DNA from: JAZDLC01 sp043802345
GTDB lineage: Bacteria; Planctomycetota; B15-G4; JADJEK01
Assembly (NCBI GenBank): GCA_043802345.1
Contig: JAZDLC010000048.1
Span: forward strand, 1 to 5,312
Length of the DNA: 5,312 nt
Reading direction: 5' to 3'
The position numbers were made by a program, and so were the translations under genes. The notes beneath the pieces are model-generated. The model ran no database searches. It saw only the letters and a list, made by a program, of their open reading frames with translations, and was not told the DNA's origin. Below, piece by piece: positions 1-5,312 of the stretch (positions are counted from its first letter, which is position 1; each line of letters begins with the position of its first letter).

Positions 1-354
1 CGGAGGCGGGGCGCTCTGCCCCTGTGCGGCGATCATGAGCTGTGGGGTCTTGGGCGGCCTGCGGCTGAGACGAACCCTGTGGTTCGGCCCGTTGCGCACC
101 TCGACTTCGAGCAGGTCGTTGTCCGCCATCAGCTGGACCAACCGCTCAATGGAGGGCAGGTCGAGGTCATCCCCGCCCGCTCGGCGAGTCGCCGGCTTCC
201 TCGAAACAGTTGCTGCGGACTTGGCCTTCTTCTTCACGGCCGGACGCTTTTTCGTCCCGGTCGCAGCAGTCTTCTTCGCGGCTGAACGTGTCATCGTCTC
301 GGGCGCGATACTCGCCCGGGGCGCCTTGCTCTTTCTGGCCTGGACCTTCTTCAC
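1..354 (-). CDS. accB: Biotin carboxyl carrier protein of acetyl-CoA carboxylase (AccB), N-terminal part, cut by the left window edge
   Basis: AccB carries the biotin that shuttles CO2 between biotin carboxylase and carboxyltransferase in the first step of fatty-acid synthesis. 118 codons are visible; the biotinyl domain lies outside the window. Residues 69-98 (IERLVQLMADNDLLEVEVRNG, then VRLSR) match the conserved AccB N-terminal helix and strand, compared with IKKLIELVEES..ELEI in E. coli. The first 60 or so residues are an unusual Lys/Arg/Ala-rich extension with about 20 basic residues and only one acidic one. The GTG start overlaps the efp stop as GTGA (354-351) and has a GGAG 5 nt upstream, implying translational coupling. 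An ATG at codon 21 (294-292) is an alternative start with a weaker ribosome site. The efp-accB order is common in bacteria and supports the call. Identity is fairly sure; the exact start is less so. Confidence 0.88.
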   Translation of the reverse strand, partial: MKKVQARKSKAPRASIAPETMTRSAAKKTAATGTKKRPAVKKKAKSAATVSRKPATRRAGGDDLDLPSIERLVQLMADNDLLEVEVRNGPNHRVRLSRRPPKTPQLMIAAQGQSAPPP

Positions 355-914
355 ACCCGCTCCACATATTGGTTGGTTCGCGTATCCACCCTGATCTTGT
401 CACCGTTCTCGACGAAAACCGGAACGTTCACTGTGGCCCCGGTTTCCACCTTGGCGGGCTTCGGCCCGCCCGTGGCCGTCGATCCTTTCATGTAGGGGTC
501 GGTCTCCACCACCATCAGTTCCACGAAATCTGGAAGGCTGATGGAGATGATCTCCTCTCCCACAGTCTTGAACAGACAGCGCGTATTCTCCTTGAGCAAG
601 GGAAGCAGGTCTTCCAGCTGCTCCTCGCTGACCGGAATCTGGTCGAACGACTCGGGATCCATGAAAACCCACTGGTCGCCGTCCCGGTAGAGATACTCCA
701 TGTCCACCTTGTTGACATTGACCTGCTCGATGGTCGCCTTGGAGTCGAACGTGTTCTCCAGGACCTTCCCGGTGCGAATGTTCTTCAGGCGCGTGCGCAC
801 GAAGGCTGATCCCTTGCCGGGCTTGACGAACTGGAACTCGACCACATCGAAGAGGTTCCCCTCGTACTCGATGGTGATTCCGGTCTTGAACTGGTTGGTC
901 GAGATGCGAACCAC
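351..914 (-). CDS. efp: Translation elongation factor P
   Basis: EF-P binds ribosomes stalled at proline runs and promotes peptide bond formation. The product is 187 aa, the usual family length. It shows an N-terminal KOW-like domain (about 1-62), a middle OB domain (about 65-128) and a C-terminal OB domain (about 130-187) with the family signature region TATGGPKPAKVETGA and the ending VDTRTNQYVERV. The tip loop reads VKPGKG with Lys34, equivalent to the E. coli Lys34 that receives beta-lysine; no modification enzyme gene is in the window. I chose GTG at 914 because GGAGAG precedes it by a few nt and the protein then begins MVRISTNQFKTG, as in homologues. A TTG 16 codons upstream would add an unconserved Arg/Pro/Gly tail. 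The gene lies 93 nt after asd, may have its own promoter, and overlaps accB by 4 nt. Confidence 0.96.
   Translation of the reverse strand: MVRISTNQFKTGITIEYEGNLFDVVEFQFVKPGKGSAFVRTRLKNIRTGKVLENTFDSKATIEQVNVNKVDMEYLYRDGDQWVFMDPESFDQIPVSEEQLEDLLPLLKENTRCLFKTVGEEIISISLPDFVELMVVETDPYMKGSTATGGPKPAKVETGATVNVPVFVENGDKIRVDTRTNQYVERV
360..363 (-). promoter_or_regulatory. Ribosome binding site for accB
   Basis: GGAG on the minus strand lies inside the last codons of efp, 5 nt before the GTG start of accB at 354. It favours this GTG, and therefore the long basic N-terminus, over the internal ATG at 294. Confidence 0.6.
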
Positions 915-918
915 GGGT

Positions 919-924
919 CTCTCC
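919..924 (-). promoter_or_regulatory. Ribosome binding site for efp
   Basis: GGAGAG on the minus strand ends 4 nt before the GTG at 914; the core GGAG is 6 nt from it. This decides the efp start in favour of the 187-aa protein over the longer TTG-initiated reading. Confidence 0.65.
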
Positions 925-943
925 AGACGGCCCCGACCGGCCT

Positions 944-959
944 CCGGGCGTGAGCCCGG
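944..959. repeat. Perfect 6-bp GC hairpin in the asd-efp gap
   Basis: CCGGGC, a 4-nt loop, then GCCCGG. The hairpin lies about 30 nt upstream of the efp start in the leader. No T-run follows on the minus strand, so it is not a standard intrinsic terminator. It could be an mRNA-stability or attenuating structure, or chance in GC-rich DNA. Confidence 0.35.
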
Positions 960-987
960 CAATCAGCCACGAAAAGCGCGGCATTCT

Positions 988-1000
988 CGGTCGCGGACCG
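988..1000. repeat. Short inverted repeat just after asd
   Basis: CGGTC, a 3-nt spacer, then GACCG. It starts 8 nt past the asd stop codon in the transcribed direction. The stem is only 5 bp and the nearest T-run (TTTT, around 973-976) is more than 10 nt further on, so terminator activity is doubtful. It may simply mark the end of the moaC-mog-asd transcript. Confidence 0.3.
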
Positions 1001-1007
1001 GTTCATG

Positions 1008-2015
1008 TCAAGGAATCGCCCTCTCCGCGATCTGGACCGCGTTCAGAGCAGCCCCCTTGCGAAGCTGGTCCCCCGCCAGAAACAGCGCCACGCCGCCATC
1101 CATCGCCAGGTCCGGGCGGATCCGTCCGACCAGCACCTCGTCCCTCCCCTCCGCGGCTTGCGGGGTGGGATAGATGTGCTCCGAGGGGTCGTCGAGAATT
1201 ACCACACCCGGAGCTGCCGCCAGCCGCCGCCTCACCTCGGAGGAGGTCACCGGACGTTCGAAGGCCAGGTGCACCGCCTCGCAGTGGACTCGCGGCACCG
1301 GCACGCGGACACAGGTGGCGCTCATCTTCAGCCCCTTCAATCCGAGAATGCGACCGGTCTCGGACTGCATCTTGCTCTCCTCCCCGCTCGCTCCCGAACG
1401 CACCGTCGGCCCGATCGCCGGAATCAGATTGTGGGCGATCTCGTGCGGAAACGCCCTGGCGGGTGCATCCTCTTGCCTCGAGCCGCCATACCGGGCCCGA
1501 AGCTGATTCTCCAGATCTTCGACACCGGCCTGCCCCGCGCCCGAGACCGCCTGGTAGGTCGCCACCACCACCCGGCTGAGGGGGGCGAGGCGCGAAAGTG
1601 GGTGAAGCACCAGAACCAGCAGAATGGTCGAACAGTTCGGATTGGCAATCAGCCCCCGGTGAGTGGCCAGGCAGTCTCCGTTCACCTCGGGGACGACCAG
1701 CGGAACCTCCGGATCGCTTCTGAAGGCACTGGAATTATCGATCACCAGGCCGCCCGCGGAGCGCGCCACAGGGACCCATTCCCTGGAGACCCCGGCGGAG
1801 GTCGCGAAGAACACCAGGTCGAGCCCGCGGAAACTCTCCGGCCCGAGCGGACGGACCGGTAGATCGTCCGAGCGGTACCGAAGGGTCCGACCAGGACGCT
1901 TGCCGGACGCGAAGAGGGTCAGCCCGCCCACCGGAAAGGACCGGCTCTCGAGAATCTTGACCAACTCCCGCCCCACGGCGCCCGTGGCCCCGACCACCGC
2001 CACTTTGCTGGTCAT
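1008..2015 (-). CDS. asd: Aspartate-semialdehyde dehydrogenase
   Basis: Asd reduces L-aspartyl-4-phosphate to aspartate semialdehyde with NADPH, the branch-point precursor for lysine/diaminopimelate, threonine and methionine. The product is 335 aa, typical of the family. Visible features are the dinucleotide-binding motif VVGATGAVG (7-15), DNSSAFR (93-99) followed by VPLVVPEVN, the catalytic Cys128 in ANPNCST, Gln155 in TYQAVSGAG, substrate-binding KMQSETGRILGL (about 215-226), CVRVPVPRVHCEAV with the catalytic His244, and the C-terminal LRKGAALNAVQIAE. The ATG at 2015 overlaps the upstream gene's stop as ATGA and has no clear Shine-Dalgarno, so it is probably translated by termination-reinitiation from the mog gene. 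The frame stays open upstream to 2192, but that stretch is the shadow of mog. All key residues are present and the gene looks functional. Confidence 0.96.
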   Translation of the reverse strand: MTSKVAVVGATGAVGRELVKILESRSFPVGGLTLFASGKRPGRTLRYRSDDLPVRPLGPESFRGLDLVFFATSAGVSREWVPVARSAGGLVIDNSSAFRSDPEVPLVVPEVNGDCLATHRGLIANPNCSTILLVLVLHPLSRLAPLSRVVVATYQAVSGAGQAGVEDLENQLRARYGGSRQEDAPARAFPHEIAHNLIPAIGPTVRSGASGEESKMQSETGRILGLKGLKMSATCVRVPVPRVHCEAVHLAFERPVTSSEVRRRLAAAPGVVILDDPSEHIYPTPQAAEGRDEVLVGRIRPDLAMDGGVALFLAGDQLRKGAALNAVQIAERAIP

Positions 2016-2557
2016 GAGGAAGCCGTGTCGGGAGCGACGATTTCCGGACCCCGGGACAGTTCCGCGCCGCAATCGCGGACCGAGCCGCGAATCAGCCTGA
2101 CCGCATGCGTGAGCTGGGGAAGGATCGTCAAAAGGCACTCTCTCGCCCCGTCTGGAGATCCGGGCAGATTGACCACCAGGGCCTGACCGCAAACTCCAGC
2201 CAACGCCCTGGACAGATCGGCGGTGGGCGTCTTCTTCCTTGACGCCGCGCGCATCGCCTCCGGCAGGCCGGGGATTTCCCGGTCCAGGACCGAACGGGTT
2301 GCCTCGGGAGTCACATCCCGGGACGCGATTCCCGTGCCTCCGGTCGTCAGCACGAGCGCGGCGTTGGCCGCGGCCTCGGTGATCGCCGTGGCGATCCGGG
2401 CCTTCTCATCCGGCACGATCACCGGCGGTCCGCCGGCGGAGATTCCGACCTGGCGCAGCGCCTCCTCGAGCATCGGTGCGGTCCGGTCGACCCGGTCTCC
2501 GCTGGCTGCCCGGTCGCTGACGACGATCAACACCGCAAGGAGTGGCTCCTGCTGCAT
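2012..2557 (-). CDS. mog: MogA/MoaB-family molybdopterin adenylyltransferase
   Basis: Enzymes of this family adenylylate molybdopterin with ATP, preparing it for molybdate insertion in the cytoplasm. The product is 181 aa. It begins LLAVLIVVSDRAASG, matching the E. coli MogA opening IGLVSISDRASSG. It carries the binding motif TTGGTG (71-76), conserved Asp50 (VPDE) and Asp81 (RDVTPEAT), which resemble the catalytic aspartates of MogA, then TPTADLSRA and VNLPGSP (129-135). MogA and MoaB are homologous; the similarities seen favour a MogA-like activity, but the exact subgroup needs a tree. The ATG at 2557 lies 5 nt after the moaC stop, with a GGGGA 9 nt upstream as a moderate ribosome site. Adjacency to moaC supports a molybdenum-cofactor role. 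The stop overlaps the asd start. Confidence 0.9.
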   Translation of the reverse strand: MQQEPLLAVLIVVSDRAASGDRVDRTAPMLEEALRQVGISAGGPPVIVPDEKARIATAITEAAANAALVLTTGGTGIASRDVTPEATRSVLDREIPGLPEAMRAASRKKTPTADLSRALAGVCGQALVVNLPGSPDGARECLLTILPQLTHAVRLIRGSVRDCGAELSRGPEIVAPDTASS

Positions 2558-2562
2558 GCCGC

Positions 2563-3099
2563 TCAGTCCCCGTCAGGCCGGAGTCCGGCGCCACGGATGT
2601 AATGCCCGGAACGGCCACCCTGCTTCTCTTCCAACCAGATATCCGAGATCGAAATGCCCCTTTCGACACCCTTCAGCATGTCGTAGATCGTGAGCGCGGC
2701 GGCGGTGACCGCCACCAGCGCCTCCATCTCGACTCCCGTCCGGTCCGCGGCCACCGCTTCCGCCGTGACCAGGATCTGCCGCTCCCCCACCGGTTCGAAA
2801 TCGATCCTGATCGAGGCGAGGGGAATCGGGTGACAGAGCGGGATCAGCTCCGAGGTCTTCTTGGCGGCCTGTATTCCAGCGATCCGGGCGGTTTCGAACA
2901 CGCCGCCTTTCGGGGCGTTCCCGGAAAGAGCCAGGGCGAGCGTCTCGGGCTTGAGATGGACGGCGCCGCGGGCTAGCGCTCTCCTGTGGGTCACCGGTTT
3001 GGCCGATACATCCACCATGCGGGCCGCGCCCCCGGCGTCCACGTGGGTCAGTTCCGGTCCGGGCGGTCGGTGCTTCGGGTTGTCAGTCGATTCCGTCAT
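2563..3099 (-). CDS. moaC: Cyclic pyranopterin monophosphate synthase (MoaC)
   Basis: MoaC converts the MoaA product, 3',8-cyclo-7,8-dihydro-GTP, to cyclic pyranopterin monophosphate, the first stable molybdenum-cofactor intermediate. The product is 178 aa. It shows LTHVDAGGAARMVDVSAK (17-34), GNAPKGGVFETARIAGIQAA (60-79) with active-site Lys64, LIPLCHPIPL (85-94) with His90, EMEALVAVTAAALTIYDMLK (124-143) with Asp140 and Lys143, and GISISDIWLEEKQGG near the C-terminus. The catalytic Lys, His and Asp-x-x-Lys of the family are therefore intact. ATG 3099 is chosen because it gives normal length; the frame continues upstream to 3174 without conserved sequence. No Shine-Dalgarno precedes it, but a TATCAT lies 8 nt upstream, so a leaderless transcript is possible. 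It is the first gene of the minus-strand block. No moaA, moaD or moaE is in the window. Confidence 0.96.
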   Translation of the reverse strand: MTESTDNPKHRPPGPELTHVDAGGAARMVDVSAKPVTHRRALARGAVHLKPETLALALSGNAPKGGVFETARIAGIQAAKKTSELIPLCHPIPLASIRIDFEPVGERQILVTAEAVAADRTGVEMEALVAVTAAALTIYDMLKGVERGISISDIWLEEKQGGRSGHYIRGAGLRPDGD

Positions 3100-3106
3100 G
3101 GGAACG

Positions 3107-3175
3107 GATGATACCAGGACCGTGGTCCGCGAGGTTCTTTTTGGCCTGTCGGAGGCATGACGGGGTCGTATCATC
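3107..3175. repeat. Widely spaced 8-bp inverted repeat
   Basis: GATGATAC (3107-3114) and its exact reverse complement GTATCATC (3168-3175) are 53 nt apart. Each contains a TATCAT box pointing toward one of the two divergent genes. This could be a shared regulator site or paired -10 elements, or chance. Confidence 0.35.
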
Positions 3176-3179
3176 GACC
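3164..3179. repeat. Inverted repeat GGTCG-N6-CGACC, possible operator
   Basis: A perfect 5-bp inverted repeat brackets TATCAT on the plus strand and abuts a second palindrome, GACCGGTC, at 3176-3183. A dyad placed over a -10-like box is a typical operator position. It lies about 80 nt upstream of the peptidase start. No regulator gene is visible. Confidence 0.3.
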
Positions 3180-3260
3180 GGTCTATCCTCCGCTCTCAAG
3201 CCCATGGGGACCGCTGGACGATCTGAAGAGTCTGGGAGTCCCGGGGGACTCCAGTGGACA

Positions 3261-5312
3261 ATGGAGACTTTCCTCTTGATGCCTTCAACCCTCACAACCG
3301 CCCCCCTCCGAGCATTCATCTTCGTGATTCTCGGTTTTGCCATCTCCTCCGGCCTTTCCGCGCACGGCCAGGATGAAGGGTCGCTCACCGAGCAGATCGA
3401 GGCGGCCATCGCCGACATGAGCTCCGGAGATCCCAGCGCGGTCTTCGGCGCGGCCAATGCTCTCTACGAGATCGGGGATGCCGTCGTCCCGGCGCTGCGC
3501 GCCCGGATCGGGACGGAAGAGGATCCGTGGGTCCTGCTGGGGTGCATCCGGGCCCTGGTCGACCTCGACGCAGTGAGGGACGTGTCCGGCCCCCTGCTGC
3601 GGCTGGCCGATCTGGAACAGGAGTCGGGGCTCAGGATTGCGGCCCTGGATGTGATCGCCATGCTGCCCAGGGAGCCCGGCCTGGAGGAAGGCATCTCCGA
3701 CTTCCTGGATCGCACCTACGACCCGGCGGTCAAGGTCGCTCTGGCAAAGACCCTCTACCAAGTGGGAGACGCGGCCCATCGGAAGCGTGCCAGAGATGAG
3801 ATGCACCAGATGCTTCAATCGGAGGAACGCTCGTATCGAGTTCTCGGCGCGTTGGCGCTGGCGGAGATCGGCGACTTCGATCGAGCCCGCCCGGTGCTGC
3901 TCGAGATCGAGCATGACCCCGGCCTGGAAGGCCGGCTGGCGAAGTCGTACCTGGAGCAGGAGAAGATCAACCGCTACTGGGAGAATCGGGAGACCCGCCG
4001 CTTCCGGGAGGGAGAGTCGACCAGGACCGGCGACTCGGAGGACAAGTTCGATCTGCTGCGCGAGATCATGGGCCTGATCAAGGCCGAGCACATCTACGGC
4101 GAGCGGTACCAGAGCAAGGAAGGCGAGGAGGACCTGCTGACCGCCGCGGCCAAGGGGATGCTCTCCTCTCTGGACCGGCACTCGACCTACTTCAGCCCAG
4201 AGGAGTATCAGAAGTGGCTGCTCGACCTGCAGCGCAACTACGCCGGCATCGGGGCGTACGTGAATACCGTCGGCGGTTTCTTCACCATCACGCGGCCGAT
4301 CTACTCCGGACCCGCGTACCGCGCCGGGCTCAAGTCGGATGACCAGATTCTCTCGGTGGATGGTTGGGAAACCTACGAGAAGCCGCAACAGGAGGTCATC
4401 GACCGGCTGAAGTCCACACCCGGAACGGAAGTCGTCATCGAGGTGATGCGGAACGGATGGCGCAAGCCGAAGCTGTTCACCATCGTCCGGGAGACGATCA
4501 ACATCCCTTCGGTCCGCTGGGAGCTCTTTCCGGGCGACATCGGTTACGTCGAGGTGGAGACCTTCGGCAACTCCACCCACGATGAGCTGCGCGTCGCTCT
4601 CGACGACCTGACGCGCAAGGGGGCCAGGGGCTTCATCCTCGACCTGCGGTACAACCCGGGCGGCTACCTGCGGGAAGCGATCAAGATGGCGGGCGAGTTC
4701 CTCGGGCCGGACCAGCTCGTGGTCTACACCGAGGGCCGGTCCGGTGAAAAGGACCGCCGGCTGTACAAGACCGAACCAGGCAGCCTCGGGCGCAAGGAGC
4801 CGATGGTGGTCCTGATCAACCATCGCAGCGCGTCCGCGTCGGAGATCGTCGCCGGCGCGCTCCACCATTACGATCGCGCCGAGCTGATCGGAATCAAGAC
4901 GTTCGGCAAGGGCTCGGTCCAGAATCCATTCCCGCTGGAATCCCGCCGGTGCGAGCCGTTCGAAGACCGGAACCGCAACGGCATCCGCGATCCGGACGAG
5001 ACGTACACGGACGAGGACCACGACGGGAAGTTCGACAGCAGCGCGATGTTCAAGCTGACGACGCAGCTCTACTACCTGCCGGACGGCGAGTCGATCCACA
5101 CCCAGATCGATGGGGATGATCGGGTGGTGCATGAGGGCGGCATCCAGCCCGACGAGGAACTCGAGCTGGAGTTGACCGCGCCCTGGATGGCGGAGGAGCT
5201 GACCGACCTGACCGAGCGCCGGGTGTTCCGGGACTACCTGGAAGAGTATTTCCATAGCCGTCACTCCGCGGAGACGATCATGGAAGTCCTGGAACAGGTC
5301 GCTTCGGGCAAG
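3261..5312 (+). CDS. Exported C-terminal processing peptidase (family S41) with HEAT-like and PDZ domains, cut by the right window edge
   Basis: 684 codons are open with no stop before the edge. S41 proteases degrade or trim envelope proteins at their C-termini. Residues 17-36 form a hydrophobic signal-peptide core ending near SAHG-Q. Residues about 45-230 are a helical repeat region resembling HEAT repeats. Residues about 262-320 are the S41 entry helices with GMLSSLDRHSTYFSPEEY. A PDZ domain follows from Gly329 (about 327-410), then the protease core with DLRYNPGG (461-468), RSASASEIVAGAL with nucleophile Ser525, and TFGKGSVQ with general base Lys550, exactly 25 residues later as in the family. 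Residues 561-594 are an acidic insertion with EF-hand-like loops, followed by the usual KLTTQLYYLPDGESI and GGIQPDEE. ATG 3261 is tentative: ATG 3279 gives a more typical signal peptide, and ATG 3204 is also in frame. None has a well-spaced Shine-Dalgarno. It is close to CtpA/Prc types, but the subfamily is unassigned. Confidence 0.93.
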   Translation, partial: METFLLMPSTLTTAPLRAFIFVILGFAISSGLSAHGQDEGSLTEQIEAAIADMSSGDPSAVFGAANALYEIGDAVVPALRARIGTEEDPWVLLGCIRALVDLDAVRDVSGPLLRLADLEQESGLRIAALDVIAMLPREPGLEEGISDFLDRTYDPAVKVALAKTLYQVGDAAHRKRARDEMHQMLQSEERSYRVLGALALAEIGDFDRARPVLLEIEHDPGLEGRLAKSYLEQEKINRYWENRETRRFREGESTRTGDSEDKFDLLREIMGLIKAEHIYGERYQSKEGEEDLLTAAAKGMLSSLDRHSTYFSPEEYQKWLLDLQRNYAGIGAYVNTVGGFFTITRPIYSGPAYRAGLKSDDQILSVDGWETYEKPQQEVIDRLKSTPGTEVVIEVMRNGWRKPKLFTIVRETINIPSVRWELFPGDIGYVEVETFGNSTHDELRVALDDLTRKGARGFILDLRYNPGGYLREAIKMAGEFLGPDQLVVYTEGRSGEKDRRLYKTEPGSLGRKEPMVVLINHRSASASEIVAGALHHYDRAELIGIKTFGKGSVQNPFPLESRRCEPFEDRNRNGIRDPDETYTDEDHDGKFDSSAMFKLTTQLYYLPDGESIHTQIDGDDRVVHEGGIQPDEELELELTAPWMAEELTDLTERRVFRDYLEEYFHSRHSAETIMEVLEQVASGK

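Larger units (their letters stand above)
3100..3260. promoter_or_regulatory. Divergent intergenic region with probable promoters for moaC and the S41 peptidase gene
   Basis: This 161-nt spacer separates the two divergent blocks, so promoters in both directions are expected (inference). TATCAT occurs on the minus strand at 3113-3108 and on the plus strand at 3169-3174; both resemble -10 boxes. No good TTGACA-like box lies at 16-18 nt spacing for either, so promoter assignment is tentative. The region also holds GGACC-2-GGTCC (3117-3128), GGTCG-6-CGACC (3164-3179) and the palindrome GACCGGTC (3176-3183). Confidence 0.45.

Noticed and set aside
167..403. A 78-codon minus-strand frame overlapping the accB start.
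   Set aside because: It is out of frame with accB and efp, which both have conserved sequence there. Its product, rich in Glu, Arg and Gly, shows no motif.
944..959. Intrinsic terminator between asd and efp.
   Set aside because: The hairpin is perfect but only 6 bp, and no T-run follows it in either direction.
912..962. A longer EF-P beginning at TTG 962.
   Set aside because: It would add 16 unconserved residues, and the well-placed GGAGAG precedes the GTG at 914, which gives the normal family length.
1005..1862. A 285-codon open frame on the plus strand, antisense to asd.
   Set aside because: The asd frame contains every family motif. The opposite frame is Arg/Pro/His-rich with no motif, a usual shadow in GC-rich DNA.
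3204..3260. A longer protease starting at ATG 3204.
   Set aside because: It would place 19 polar, Gly/Ser-rich residues before the signal peptide and has no clear ribosome site. Not excluded, but less likely than 3261 or 3279.
3285..5264. A 659-codon open frame on the minus strand, antisense to the protease gene.
   Set aside because: The plus strand carries a signal peptide, PDZ domain and all S41 catalytic motifs in order. The antisense frame is open only because of strong GC bias at third codon positions. Its product is a repetitive Arg/Leu/Val/Asp mix with no recognisable domain.

Overview
This is a GC-rich bacterial window (third codon positions are mostly G/C) in two divergent blocks. 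No RNA gene, mobile element, CRISPR array or phage-like gene was seen. The proteins are ordinary bacterial housekeeping types plus one exported protease. GC content and the HEAT-S41 protease would suit a Gram-negative or deep-branching, possibly uncultured, bacterium, but nothing here fixes the phylum.

Left block, minus strand, in transcription order from about 3099 down to 1: moaC (cyclic pyranopterin monophosphate synthase), a mogA/moaB-type molybdopterin adenylyltransferase, asd (aspartate-semialdehyde dehydrogenase), efp (elongation factor P) and the start of accB (biotin carboxyl carrier protein of acetyl-CoA carboxylase), which runs off the left edge. The genes are tightly packed: moaC and mog are 5 nt apart, mog and asd overlap as ATGA, and efp and accB overlap as GTGA. 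The only real gap is 93 nt between asd and efp, and it contains two short GC-rich hairpins. The block mixes molybdenum cofactor synthesis, the aspartate amino-acid pathway, translation and fatty-acid synthesis. The efp-accB pair is a widespread neighbourhood; the moa/mog-asd junction is less usual.

Centre, 3100-3260: a 161-nt divergent intergenic region with several short inverted repeats. It includes two mirror-image 8-mers, each carrying a TATCAT box. It probably holds the promoters of both blocks, but no convincing -35 boxes were found.

Right block, plus strand, 3261 to the right edge: a large exported C-terminal processing peptidase (family S41) with an N-terminal helical HEAT-like region, a PDZ domain and the Ser-Lys catalytic core. 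An acidic, EF-hand-like calcium-binding insertion sits inside the catalytic domain. The gene has no stop codon before the window ends.

I see no clear undescribed multi-gene system. The observations most worth a second look are the calcium-loop insertion in the protease, the histone-H1-like lysine-rich N-terminus of AccB, and the symmetric repeats between the divergent blocks.
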